Below are positions 1 through 8,344 of a stretch of 64,000 nucleotides of DNA, in pieces. The notes beneath the pieces are model-generated. The model saw only the letters and a list, made by a program, of their open reading frames with translations. It was not told where the DNA came from and did no database searches. How positions within the stretch are numbered: position 1 is the first letter of the stretch; the number at the start of each line of letters is the position of its first letter. The stretch is from Dysgonomonas sp. 520. GTDB taxonomy: Bacteria; Bacteroidota; Bacteroidia; Bacteroidales; Dysgonomonadaceae. Location: positions 49,280 to 113,279 of the forward strand of contig NZ_QVMP01000002.1 of NCBI RefSeq assembly GCF_010501095.1, given 5' to 3'. The position numbers and the translations under genes are program-made.

Positions 1-10
1 TGTTCAGGAT

Positions 11-77
11 GACAAAACCAATATGAATCTTATAATAAATAAGTTTATATCAAAGGCCTAAATGCACCACGGGTTAT
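11..77. repeat. 3'-flanking intergenic repeat, copy 1
   Basis: This stretch aligns with 54160-54228. The shared core includes an identical block (AATCTTATAATAAATAAGTT), followed by a diverged part and a final CACGGGTTA/TACGGGTAT. Both copies directly precede the stop codon of a minus-strand gene, so both are 3'-flanking. A fragment of the CAGGATGAC module (positions 5-13) precedes it, as at 54097-54167 for the other copy. No protein is encoded. Confidence 0.6.
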
Positions 78-79
78 TT

Positions 80-1795
80 TTAATTTTCCCGATTCAGCAC
101 ATGCCGGCGATATTCGTCGGGGGTGAGTCCATAATATTCACGAAACTGACGGTAGAAAGTAGATCGTGACCCGAATCCCGATTCGTAGCCGATGCGTTCT
201 ACGGTTTCGGTGTTGCCCGTGTCGGACAATAATTGGCGTGCATGCCGCACCCTTTTGTGCGAAACGTATGTGGAGTATGTTTGTCCGTAATGTTCCATTA
301 TAAGCGTACGCAGGTTTTTTTCGCTTATGTTGAGCTCCTCCTGAACATCTTTTCTCGACAGCTTGTTGTCGGTGTATCGCTTGTTGGTGTCCATCAGCTG
401 TTGCAATGCTTCAAGCCATTGCAGGTCGGTATGTTTTAGCAGGTCTTCGCCCATTGGTTGCAGCTCCTTTATTTGCTCTTCCAGCAGGCTGTTTCTCTTA
501 GCCAAAGCGTCTTGTTCCTGAAGCCGCAACACAAGCCTTTTGTTTTTGAAGTTTATACGGCGGCTGTTGCGGTACATAACCACTGCTAACACAACAAGCA
601 GAAGCGCAACAACGGCTATGGCAACAACTATGCGCCGTGTGAATTGCAGTTGCATACGGTCTTCCCGTGCTTGCTGCTCGATGCGGTTGAGGTCGTATAA
701 GATGCTCAACTCGTTCAACTGCAGTTTATATTCGCTACGGTTGTTTTCTTTCTGTTCTGCTATTGCTTCGGCATAGGCTTGCACGGCTTCGCTATGGCGA
801 TTGAGGTGCGCCAGCAACTCGGCTTTGTTGATAAGCACTTCGGGCAGGTCGGATTGTAGTTCATATTGCCTTATCAGTTGCAACATCCGCTCGTTGTATG
901 TGTATGCCTGCTGATACTCTTTGCGTTGCGTGTGGTAATTGACATACATCTGGTCGAGCAGGAAACGGAACGAGAGAGGGTAGTCTTCGTTGTATAGTTG
1001 TTCAGTTTTGTCGATATGTTTTTTTGCTTGTTCTTGCCTGTTCAGGTAGATATTTGCCTGAGCCAACAGATATTCGGCAATGAAAACCGATTCCGCATCA
1101 TTACTCCCTTTCTCTTTGCGTCTCAAGTTGATGCAGACATACATGGAGTCGGCATAAAGTATGGTTTGCTCGTATTTCTCAAGACTTAAACCGATAAAAG
1201 CCAGTTCCTGATAGTTTTCGAGAGTCAGGGCAGAAGTTGCCCCGCCATCGGTCTGCCTCAGTAATCCTAAACTTTCGTGCAGATAGGTGGAACTTTCTTC
1301 ATACTGATTCATGTGTTTATGGGTGTTTGCCAACGCCGCAGTCGCCCGTGCCATATTGAGGTTGTCGTTCAGATTGCGGGCTTCGTCGTACATCTGGCGG
1401 GCTTTAGCCAATGCCAGAGTGAACATACCCTGATTGGCATAGCGTTGTATGATGGTTTGCTGCACCACAAACATGATATCGTATTCTTCGTGTTTGCGGG
1501 CAAATGTTTCGGCAGCTTCGGCAGCAGCAACAATGCTGTCGTTGTCGAACTGCGGGTAGTAATATTCTACCATCTTGGCTTTTGCCTTTGCCTGATTGCG
1601 GGTGTCTTTTTGTCGTTCGGCTTCTTTTTCAAGTTCAAGAACAAAGTTGCGTCCTTTTATCGGGTTTGTGTAAAAGTATTGCTTTACGGAGTCGAGCAGG
1701 TTGTCTGTTTTTTGCTTGTCGTTGCCGGCACAACAACAGCCGACAACTGTAAGTGTCAGTAACAATAAAAAATAGCGTATATTGATATTTGGCAT
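80..1795 (-). CDS. TPR-repeat membrane protein with C-terminal AraC-type DNA-binding domain
   Basis: Probable one-component transcription regulator whose sensor part lies outside the cytoplasm. The start is placed at the internal Met giving MPNINIRYFLLLLTLTVVGC, a hydrophobic signal ending in Cys residues (lipoprotein-like); an in-frame upstream start would add 17 residues without a purpose. The next ~350 residues are helical and TPR-like. One membrane helix follows at about residues 385-408 (VVAIAVVALLLVVLAVVM), then a coiled stretch, then an AraC HTH (about the last 95 residues, with LRTLIMEHYGQTYSTYVSHK and the family signature GYESGFGSRSTFYRQFREYY). This architecture is known in Bacteroidota. 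It sits next to the fimbrial locus and faces the same way, but a 0.5 kb repeat lies between, so a regulatory link is only inference. Confidence 0.85.
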   Translation of the reverse strand: MPNINIRYFLLLLTLTVVGCCCAGNDKQKTDNLLDSVKQYFYTNPIKGRNFVLELEKEAERQKDTRNQAKAKAKMVEYYYPQFDNDSIVAAAEAAETFARKHEEYDIMFVVQQTIIQRYANQGMFTLALAKARQMYDEARNLNDNLNMARATAALANTHKHMNQYEESSTYLHESLGLLRQTDGGATSALTLENYQELAFIGLSLEKYEQTILYADSMYVCINLRRKEKGSNDAESVFIAEYLLAQANIYLNRQEQAKKHIDKTEQLYNEDYPLSFRFLLDQMYVNYHTQRKEYQQAYTYNERMLQLIRQYELQSDLPEVLINKAELLAHLNRHSEAVQAYAEAIAEQKENNRSEYKLQLNELSILYDLNRIEQQAREDRMQLQFTRRIVVAIAVVALLLVVLAVVMYRNSRRINFKNKRLVLRLQEQDALAKRNSLLEEQIKELQPMGEDLLKHTDLQWLEALQQLMDTNKRYTDNKLSRKDVQEELNISEKNLRTLIMEHYGQTYSTYVSHKRVRHARQLLSDTGNTETVERIGYESGFGSRSTFYRQFREYYGLTPDEYRRHVLNREN

Positions 1796-1837
1796 GCCCG
1801 TTCCGTTTCTTAGATAGTACAAAGTTATCGAAAAAAT

Positions 1838-2350
1838 TAATGCCAATCGGTATTTGGATTTACTATAACAAAAAGGTTTTTTTTTATTCTACTTTTTTTA
1901 CTGCCGCGCATCTGTCGATGCTTGCCTTCGTTCATTTTGTCTTGACACAAAACGAACCAAAAGGTCAAGACTGTGACTTCTATACGACCCGCAGGCAACT
2001 TGCTTCGCAGAACAAAAATAACTCGGACCTGTCAGTCCTCAAACAGCTTTTGTTCTGTTTGCTCCGCTTCGTTGTGCGGGTGCCCCGTATATTAGCCAAT
2101 GTCATTTCTCGCGTAAGCCGGGACGTGCATCAGTGACGCAGCCGGGTTACCTGACCGGTGAAGTTGACATAAAAACTAAATTCTGTTTGAGCCTGAAAGG
2201 CGAGTTTATTTAGTTTAGTCAACAAGCCGCATTGTCAGGTCGGCGAGGAGCGAAGCACTGTTTTTTGCAACTTTTTGACACCAAAAAGTTGATAAGAAAA
2301 AAGTAAAATAAAAAACCAACCTTTCTCAACTACTGATTCGCATTATTAAT
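1838..2350. repeat. TIR-bounded composite intergenic repeat, copy A
   Basis: Non-coding element of about 0.5 kb filling the gap between the TPR/AraC gene and the fimbrial locus. The left end reads TTAATGCCAATCGGTATTTG; the right end, read on the other strand, is TTAATAATGCGAATCAGTAG, an imperfect inverted match. The same ends occur at 35451-35746 and 51540-51926. Inside are several short inverted repeats (for example CTTGACACAAAACGAACCAA followed by AAGGTCAAG, and an AAAAAGTT pair near 2270-2290). An open frame can be read through part of it but looks spurious. The interior differs from the other copies. Confidence 0.7.
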
Positions 2351-2411
2351 AAAATGTACTATGGGGGGGGTAAGGTAAGATGTGTTTTTGTTACGAGACT
2401 TCTAATAGCAA

Positions 2412-3422
2412 TTATTCGTTGTTTGGCTCACAAACAATGTGCCATTTAATCTCTGTTTTCGTCAAGTCGATAGCTTGCCTCGAACTTCTGGACGATGGTT
2501 TTGTACCCAAACTCAGATTAAATGTATATTTCTTACCCATTTCGAAAACGAAATCGTCATCAAGCGTATATCTGCCTTTCGTTTCACTGTTGGGTGTACC
2601 AACTTTTTCATAGCTTACAACTATTTCAAAATTATTCACTGGTTTTTCGATAGGATATACCATTTTTTGAGGGAGTACCATCAACCCCCCAACTTCCTTA
2701 TAATCACCACATTGTGTCTCGAAGGGGTATTTTTGATATACAACATAATTTTGTGGTACGAGATGTTCGTACCACAACCAGGTTGAAGTTTCTCCGGCAG
2801 CCACTCCCGTGATAAGCCCCGTGCTGAATAAGTTGATTAGTTTTATTTCATTTATGCGGAATGCTACATTAGGTTCGTTGCTGCATGCCTGAAAAACAAC
2901 ACTGGAGAGTGCATGCTGAAACTTGAGTTTGACCGGAGATTCTCTTCTGTCGAGACTGGTAGCTACCAAAAAGTCTTCTTGCTGCTGATAGTTGGTGCTA
3001 ACATTGTATTGAATGGTGATTTGATTTGCAGAATTGTTAATATTAATCAATTCCGGATCTACCCCCGACGGTGTTGCCGGGCTGTAAGCAAAAAAACTGA
3101 CCGAACCGTATCCCGGAAAATATCTTATTGGCGAATATACCCAGCTGTCTCCTTGTTTTTCGACCAGCTGGTTGGTCATAAACGGCTCGTAGACTCCTGT
3201 TTCTTTTTCCCAAATGGCCGACACGCGAAAATATTGCATATCGTCGGTCACGGCTTTTGCGGCACGCAAATTTGACGTTGAACAATCGAACGCAATGGCA
3301 TTTTCGCCCATTCCATTGTCTATGTCGTTATCGTCTTTAGAGCACCCGGCAAAAAATAGAACTATCAGGAGAGAGAAAATCATCCTCTCGATATTTAGCC
3401 TGTATTTGTTGTTCGTTTGCAT
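2412..3422 (-). CDS. fimbrillin-family (Mfa-like) lipoprotein
   Basis: 336 aa. The N-terminus has a lipoprotein signal (MIFSLLIVLFFAGCSKDD, 13 residues into the ORF; a start at that Met is equally possible). After Cys the mature part begins with a short acidic linker and then a region typical of Bacteroidales fimbrillins: a SNLRAA segment close to the N-terminus (as in the neighbouring fimbrillin, SSNLRAAI), WVYSPIRYFPGYGSVSFFAYSP, then a KLKFQHALSSVVF strand and a C-terminal KYTFNLSLG strand. These are the conserved landmarks of Mfa_like/FimA-type pilus subunits, which are lipid-anchored, cleaved by a gingipain-like protease after Arg and polymerise by strand exchange. Last gene of the minus-strand fimbrial locus; possibly an accessory or tip subunit. 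Confidence 0.8.
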   Translation of the reverse strand: MQTNNKYRLNIERMIFSLLIVLFFAGCSKDDNDIDNGMGENAIAFDCSTSNLRAAKAVTDDMQYFRVSAIWEKETGVYEPFMTNQLVEKQGDSWVYSPIRYFPGYGSVSFFAYSPATPSGVDPELININNSANQITIQYNVSTNYQQQEDFLVATSLDRRESPVKLKFQHALSSVVFQACSNEPNVAFRINEIKLINLFSTGLITGVAAGETSTWLWYEHLVPQNYVVYQKYPFETQCGDYKEVGGLMVLPQKMVYPIEKPVNNFEIVVSYEKVGTPNSETKGRYTLDDDFVFEMGKKYTFNLSLGTKPSSRSSRQAIDLTKTEIKWHIVCEPNNE

Positions 3423-3456
3423 GTTTTTGCGTGACTTTTATTTTTTTTATTAGTAA

Positions 3457-3485
3457 CCGGAAGGGGAACATTCAACCCCTTCCGG
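3457..3485 (-). other. hairpin between two fimbrillin genes
   Basis: Perfect 10-bp stem (CCGGAAGGGG / CCCCTTCCGG) around a 9-nt loop, in the 116-bp gap between the stop of the fimbrillin-LRR gene and the start of the next fimbrillin gene. On the transcribed strand no T-run follows directly, although an A/T-rich tract begins about 10 nt later. It could be a partial terminator or an mRNA-stabilising 3' structure that sets subunit ratios. Confidence 0.65.
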
Positions 3486-3538
3486 CTTATAGATTCTACA
3501 CCATTCTAATTAAAAAGGAAGGCATAGGGTGAGGCAAA

Positions 3539-5626
3539 TTATGGAGTTGGAACTGGTTTTATTTGTGTTCCATCAACTGTTTTAATAATGTTCACAAGTC
3601 CTTTGTCACCAGCGTTTGAATGTATGTTCACTATATTATTAGCGTTTAAATAAGCTTGAGTACATCCATCCCAAACAGTCAAAACATTTATTGTGTAAGC
3701 ATAACGTATATTCATCATTTTGATATTCTTACTGTCTGATATATCAAAATTGTTTATCACATAAACATCCGAGCCGGAACCAGGTGAAACGGTTTCATAT
3801 CTTTCTAAAGCAGTATTTCCTTTTGCATTTAGCAAACCTGTTCCAGAAACGCCTGTTCCTTTTCTAACAGAACTCTTCTCAAAGTTAAACGTTTTCAGCA
3901 ATGTGTTGTTTGAGATATCCAGGTTCTCGAAAGTAGAATTTGATATAGAAAGAGTTACAAACTTATTATTCGACAAGTTAAGATTAGTCATTTTACCCGA
4001 AGTCATGGTAAAGGTAGTCAAACTACAATTTGACAAATCTAAGTCAAATTTAGCAGGACTAGCACCATTAATAGTCACACCGGAAAGATCTACTGCAATT
4101 AACGAAGGATTGTTTGATAAATTCAAATCACCATCTATTTTAGTAGTTGAAGCGAAAGTTAAAGCATCGAGTTTATTGTTGTTCGATGCATCCAATGATG
4201 TAAACGTATTGTTTCCAGAGAACGCTAGTTTTGCAAGAGTACCATTCAGCAAGTTCACGTCACCAAGTGTAGAACCATTAATAGCCACTTCGGTAATCAA
4301 TGGATTTTTAGATATGTCTAAGTCTCCACCACCGGTAACATTATTAAGCGTAAGTTTAGTAACTCCCTTGAAGTATTCGATACCTTTGAACCCAAAGTCG
4401 CCAGTAGCAACCAACTCTCCTGTTACAGAAGCTATATCTGCTGCAGTTACCATATTGTTGTTTGTCGGGTCAAACGCAGAGTTTGCTTTCTTCGCCAATT
4501 GATTACTGATAAGTGGTGCATAGTTATCCAATTCAGGAATATATTGGTCAGGAGTATCGCTCCATGGGCTTACACCAACTTCGAAGCTTACTTCACCACT
4601 AACGTCTTCACCAAAGCCAAGATAGAAATTGTATTGGCGTCCCATCTCGAACGTGATACCTAGGTCTTTTCCATTATCTTGTGCACCATTAATATCTTTT
4701 ACTGCAAAATATTTCACTTCCGGCTTTGCTGCGCTTCCCGCATAATAGATATCATCAACAAATGCTTTGTAAGCTACTTTGATTGCAAATTCGCCTGAAG
4801 CAGGAGCTGTTTTACCTGTTCCGTTTGAAGAGATTTTAGTTGCTTGTGGCAATACCAGCATAGCACCTGTTTTACCCAATATAGATTTATACTCGTTAAG
4901 CAAGTAGATAGGAGAAGCACCCATGTCTACAGCATAATCGGTCAGAGTTTCCTGATCTCTCCAAAGTACAAATGGGGCAGTGCCATAAGCCAATGTTCCT
5001 GATTCTGCAATAGAGTCGTTGCTGATATCCAAAGTACCAGTTTGGTTCAGTTGCAATAATTCTACACTTTCGATAGTATAAGTTATATTCTTCTGAGAGG
5101 TTTTAGCGAAGAACATAACGCGCGAAAGAGCGTGGTGGAAGTTCAATTTAACAGTTCCTGTGTTTTTGTCTTGTTTTTTAATCTGCGCAACCAAGAAGTC
5201 TTCCTGTGCATTTGTTTCGTCAATTTCAGGAACTGTGTACTTCAGACGAGATGTTGCTGGCACAAAATCCATAAGTCCCGAGGCTAAGTTCTTAGAAGAA
5301 GAAGGACTATAGGCAACAAAGTCTACAGTTCCGTCTGCAGGCCAATAGCGTTTTGGTGTGTAAGCCCAACTGTCATCCTCACCTCTTGTAATGCCAAATG
5401 CATTGAACAAGTAGTCGTTGTCCATACTCTTGATACCTGTAACTGTAAAGCTCAGGATATTGTCTCCATTGGTGATAGCTGCACGCAAGTTGGATGATTT
5501 ATCCGTTAGTGTACGAAATTCTATCGCACCGCTTGTGCCATTGTCCACAAAGCCTAAATCTTCATCGTTGGAGCAAGATGCCAACGTAAGAGCGATTGTT
5601 GCAATAAATAAAAATAATTTTCTCAT
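3539..5626 (-). CDS. fimbrillin-family lipoprotein with C-terminal leucine-rich repeats
   Basis: 695 aa. Lipoprotein signal MRKLFLFIATIALTLASCSN. Residues ~25-360 are a complete fimbrillin-like module: SSNLRAAI near the N-terminus, WAYTPKRYWPADGTVDFVAY, KLNFHHALSRVMFFAK, and a final EMGRQYNFYLGFG strand, the same landmarks as in the downstream gene. After EVGVSPWSD the chain continues with a BspA-like leucine-rich region (about residues 400-640) built on repeats such as LDISKNPLITEVAI, LNLSNNPSLIAVDLSG, LNLSNNKFVTLSIS and LDISNNTLLKTFNF. The LRR part is about as long as the subunit itself, so it may display a binding surface on a fimbria or on the cell. It lies 53 bp after the DUF5119 gene, in an operon. 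Confidence 0.85.
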   Translation of the reverse strand: MRKLFLFIATIALTLASCSNDEDLGFVDNGTSGAIEFRTLTDKSSNLRAAITNGDNILSFTVTGIKSMDNDYLFNAFGITRGEDDSWAYTPKRYWPADGTVDFVAYSPSSSKNLASGLMDFVPATSRLKYTVPEIDETNAQEDFLVAQIKKQDKNTGTVKLNFHHALSRVMFFAKTSQKNITYTIESVELLQLNQTGTLDISNDSIAESGTLAYGTAPFVLWRDQETLTDYAVDMGASPIYLLNEYKSILGKTGAMLVLPQATKISSNGTGKTAPASGEFAIKVAYKAFVDDIYYAGSAAKPEVKYFAVKDINGAQDNGKDLGITFEMGRQYNFYLGFGEDVSGEVSFEVGVSPWSDTPDQYIPELDNYAPLISNQLAKKANSAFDPTNNNMVTAADIASVTGELVATGDFGFKGIEYFKGVTKLTLNNVTGGGDLDISKNPLITEVAINGSTLGDVNLLNGTLAKLAFSGNNTFTSLDASNNNKLDALTFASTTKIDGDLNLSNNPSLIAVDLSGVTINGASPAKFDLDLSNCSLTTFTMTSGKMTNLNLSNNKFVTLSISNSTFENLDISNNTLLKTFNFEKSSVRKGTGVSGTGLLNAKGNTALERYETVSPGSGSDVYVINNFDISDSKNIKMMNIRYAYTINVLTVWDGCTQAYLNANNIVNIHSNAGDKGLVNIIKTVDGTQIKPVPTP

Positions 5627-5679
5627 TTTGTCAAGTTTAAATTTATTAAATAATTAGCGTAATATTAATATTTTGAGGT

Positions 5680-6663
5680 TTACAAATAGACATCTACGTT
5701 GTCCCATTCTCCAACCCCGATTTCAAATCCTCCTCCATCGCCGGGATTTCCCCCGGGTTCTGGTATTTCTGGTATTTCGTCTTTATTTTCTATAAGAATG
5801 TCATACCCATCCCTTTGCAATTTAGCTTCCCTATCGGCCATCGACTCGCCTATCTGACCCGACACATCCCAATAGGCCGTGTAATATCCGTTTATTTTTG
5901 ATAGTATTTCTATCGTAAATCTATTCTGATATGGATATACAGGTCCAAAAGTATAGAAAGAGCCTTCAATGTATCCCACTCCGTTTTCGTCGATTCCCAC
6001 GGTCGAATTTTCGAACAAAACGGTTGAGCGTTCGGTGGTCAGTTCATCTGTTTTGAAGAAATATGTCGCAGCCATTCCGGATATGGCACCCCGCGCTTCC
6101 GCTATATTTTTCGTCCCCGATATGCCGTTAATCCGGTAGGTGAACTCACGAAGTATATTTTTAGGATAGAAGTTAAGAATCAGAAAATCTTCGCATTCGT
6201 TGCAAAATATGACATCGAATGTTTCTTGCCACGAGTGTACAAAGAAATCTCCTTTTGGGTCTATCACCGTTTTTTCGCCCGATACGGGCATGGCTTTCAG
6301 GTTGTAGGTTTGGCGCGAAGTTTCGGCACAATACGCCTGAAAAGACTCAAGTGTGGTTTCGTTTCTCAAACTTACGTTCGAGTTGTTGTCGTAGCATAGC
6401 GGAATATAAGATGCGTTGGTGACCAGCTTTATCATTTTTTCGCCACTGATCGGGATGTTATTCCTTCCGTAATCTATTACCCCACTGGTTTGTGAAAAAA
6501 TATTCATTCGCATAACCCGTACGTCAGCCTGGTCTTCCCAATTCACAACCACCTTGATGGCTACATCCCCTTCCACACACAAGCCCGCATCGCACAGGCT
6601 CTTGTTTTTGCAAGAAACCGTGGTCAATAAAGCCAATATGAACAGGAACAGAATATTTCTCAT
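5680..6663 (-). CDS. DUF5119-like lipoprotein of a fimbrial locus
   Basis: 327 aa with lipoprotein signal MRNILFLFILALLTTVSCKN. The mature part begins CDAGLCVEGDVAIKVVVNWE and continues with a beta-rich domain resembling the DUF5119 proteins that sit between DUF3575 and fimbrillin genes in Bacteroides-type loci; the assignment is by pattern and context. The C-terminus is Pro/Gly-rich (IPEIPEPGGNPGDGGG) and ends in WDNVDVYL. By position it resembles anchor subunits (FimB/Mfa2-like), but that role is inferred. Its start overlaps the preceding gene by 4 bp (ATGA), indicating translational coupling. Confidence 0.7.
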   Translation of the reverse strand: MRNILFLFILALLTTVSCKNKSLCDAGLCVEGDVAIKVVVNWEDQADVRVMRMNIFSQTSGVIDYGRNNIPISGEKMIKLVTNASYIPLCYDNNSNVSLRNETTLESFQAYCAETSRQTYNLKAMPVSGEKTVIDPKGDFFVHSWQETFDVIFCNECEDFLILNFYPKNILREFTYRINGISGTKNIAEARGAISGMAATYFFKTDELTTERSTVLFENSTVGIDENGVGYIEGSFYTFGPVYPYQNRFTIEILSKINGYYTAYWDVSGQIGESMADREAKLQRDGYDILIENKDEIPEIPEPGGNPGDGGGFEIGVGEWDNVDVYL

Positions 6664-7988
6664 CGTTGGTTCTCCTTTCCTTTGCTTTTACCGAAAACGT
6701 TACCTATCAGCCACACCAGCGAAATATTGGCTTTGGTTAGTCCTATATAATTTCTTTGATGTGTGCTTTTCCACGGGAAGACACATTCATCGCATGCCCC
6801 AACAGTGTATTTGTGATATTTTCCGCCAAAATATCCGGCACCGATCCCAAATTCGAGGTTAAACCTTTTGGCGATGGATATGGCATACCCAAATGTTAAT
6901 CCGCCCGAATAGCTCCAATTGCTTAGCTGCCCTTCGTCGCTGTTTTTCTTTGTAAACAAGCGTATGTCGTAGGTTCCTCCGTATCCGTATGCACCAACAA
7001 ACCATCCGGTGAGTGGCTTTTGATCTTTTTCCCGATTAAACCATCGGCGCAGCTCAACTCCCGCTATTTGTATACGATGATAATAGTAGCTGCTGGCATC
7101 GGTATTCCACCACGACCAGTTTCCTTCTATTCCTGCCGACCAATTGTAATTGCGCCCGAAAGGAATTTCAATTGCCAGGTTGGGCAATAGTGCGGCATCG
7201 TAGATCAAGTTGTTTTTGACAGCCATGACAAACGTCTTCTTCCGGTTTGGAAATATATTTTCGGGACAGATGGTGTCGATCCTAATCACTTCTTTTTCTA
7301 TGAAAACGGTGTCGAAACGCACCACTTCTACCGTGTCTGTCCTAACGGGTTGCTCTTTCTTTGGTGTGTATATCGTACCGGTAACACTTCCTCGCAGATA
7401 AGGCAGTATATGTTTCAGTAAATATTTGTATGGTTCTCCTCTGTGCAATTTTTTTATTCTTATTTTCTTACTTTCCCAACTGAGACTGCTGTTAAGGATA
7501 TTCAGCAATTGGGTGCGTCCGGGCACAGCCTCATCCTCTTCAATCATTCTTATAAGTCCGTCCCAGTCTTCGGCTGTGGGGAACATTACAAATTGGTTGT
7601 CTCTAATTCTGGGATATTTTTTTCTTATGTAGTTTTTGAGCGAAATTGCTCTTTCTTTTGCCAACCATTCGTTGTTTGCAAAACCACCTTCGGGTGAGGC
7701 GGTACTGGAAATGACAATTAAATCTTCATCTTCCATTGAAGAAAACATTTTATCTATAATGCTCAATGTATTGGCATTGCCCATATAATTACTATCTATT
7801 TCTGTGCGATTTACACGATAATAAATACGTACAGATGTGGGAAAAGAAGAGTTGCTTTCTTTTTCTGTGTTCAAGAAAATCTCGACAAAATCGCTATCGG
7901 ATGTAAATGTGGTGGCTCCCAACGAACTTACAATACAAACTAACCCACTCCAGAAGAGGAGTATTCCCCTAAGTTGTCGTAGAATCAT
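6660..7988 (-). CDS. DUF3575 outer-membrane protein with OmpA-like N-terminal domain
   Basis: 442 aa from the Met that gives a signal peptide (MILRQLRGILLFWSGLVCIV); an upstream in-frame Met adds 22 residues and lies after the predicted promoter, so it is less likely but not excluded. Residues ~30-170 form an OmpA-like region with VRIYYRVNRTEID and STASPEGGFANNEWLAKERA (ASPEG...N..L...RA, the peptidoglycan-association fold). A charged linker with repeated RxDT (VRTDTVEVVRFDTVFIEKEV) follows, then a C-terminal beta-barrel region typical of DUF3575 (NLAIEIPFGRNYNWSAGIEG, WFVGAYGYGGTYDIR). First gene of the fimbrial operon, with a -7 box at 8062-8069. DUF3575 proteins are regular partners of Bacteroidales fimbrillin loci. 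Confidence 0.82.
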   Translation of the reverse strand: MILRQLRGILLFWSGLVCIVSSLGATTFTSDSDFVEIFLNTEKESNSSFPTSVRIYYRVNRTEIDSNYMGNANTLSIIDKMFSSMEDEDLIVISSTASPEGGFANNEWLAKERAISLKNYIRKKYPRIRDNQFVMFPTAEDWDGLIRMIEEDEAVPGRTQLLNILNSSLSWESKKIRIKKLHRGEPYKYLLKHILPYLRGSVTGTIYTPKKEQPVRTDTVEVVRFDTVFIEKEVIRIDTICPENIFPNRKKTFVMAVKNNLIYDAALLPNLAIEIPFGRNYNWSAGIEGNWSWWNTDASSYYYHRIQIAGVELRRWFNREKDQKPLTGWFVGAYGYGGTYDIRLFTKKNSDEGQLSNWSYSGGLTFGYAISIAKRFNLEFGIGAGYFGGKYHKYTVGACDECVFPWKSTHQRNYIGLTKANISLVWLIGNVFGKSKGKENQR

Positions 7989-8061
7989 GAGTTTTGAAAA
8001 ATTTGCTCTTCTGTTTGTAATAATACTAATGAATTTGTACCCTAATCTAAACAATTAAAGG

Positions 8062-8069
8062 CAAAGGTA
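8062..8069 (-). promoter_or_regulatory. Bacteroidota -7 box for the fimbrial operon
   Basis: TACCTTTG on the minus strand, matching the TAnnTTTG consensus, 73 bp before the chosen start of the DUF3575 gene. A clear TTTG -33 box is not present; TTGC lies at about the right distance. Confidence 0.55.
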
Positions 8070-8258
8070 CTGAAAAAAAGATAAATAGCAAGAACTTCTT
8101 TCTAAAAACAGTCTTTTTTTAAAAAAATATTAGGTTATTTTACACTTACCCCCCTTCATTTCTATTCAGAATTGCTTACCCTAAAAAAAGCGATTACAAT
8201 TTTATGTATTTTTTAACATATTGAAATTTGATGAATTAATCCGGACTTATTACCAGCT

Positions 8259-8328
8259 GAAAGACTACCTTTTACCCGTGATGCAATAGTGTTTTATACA
8301 GACTCAGTCGTTATGAAGGTAGTCTTTC
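8259..8328. repeat. 13-bp inverted repeat downstream of mdh
   Basis: GAAAGACTACCTT (8259-8271) and AAGGTAGTCTTTC (8316-8328) are perfect inverse complements separated by 44 nt, 17 bp past the mdh stop codon. The transcript could fold into a long-looped stem, but no T-run follows on the mdh strand, so it is not a standard terminator. The remainder of 8070-8258 is A/T-rich with no gene seen. Confidence 0.6.
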
Positions 8329-8344
8329 GCTGTTGACAGAGGTT

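Noticed and set aside
1789-2136. Plus-strand open frame of 115 codons running through repeat copy A
   Set aside because: It starts in the antisense of the TPR/AraC gene, reads through the repeat end and its inverted repeats, and has no signal, domain or codon pattern of a real gene.
2363-2370. G8 run downstream of the last fimbrillin gene as a phase-variation tract
   Set aside because: It lies about 40 bp past the stop codon of the last gene, not in a promoter or coding region, so a switching role is not supported.
3903-4502. Plus-strand frame of 199 codons opposite the LRR region
   Set aside because: Its regular pattern only mirrors the leucine-rich repeats on the other strand.
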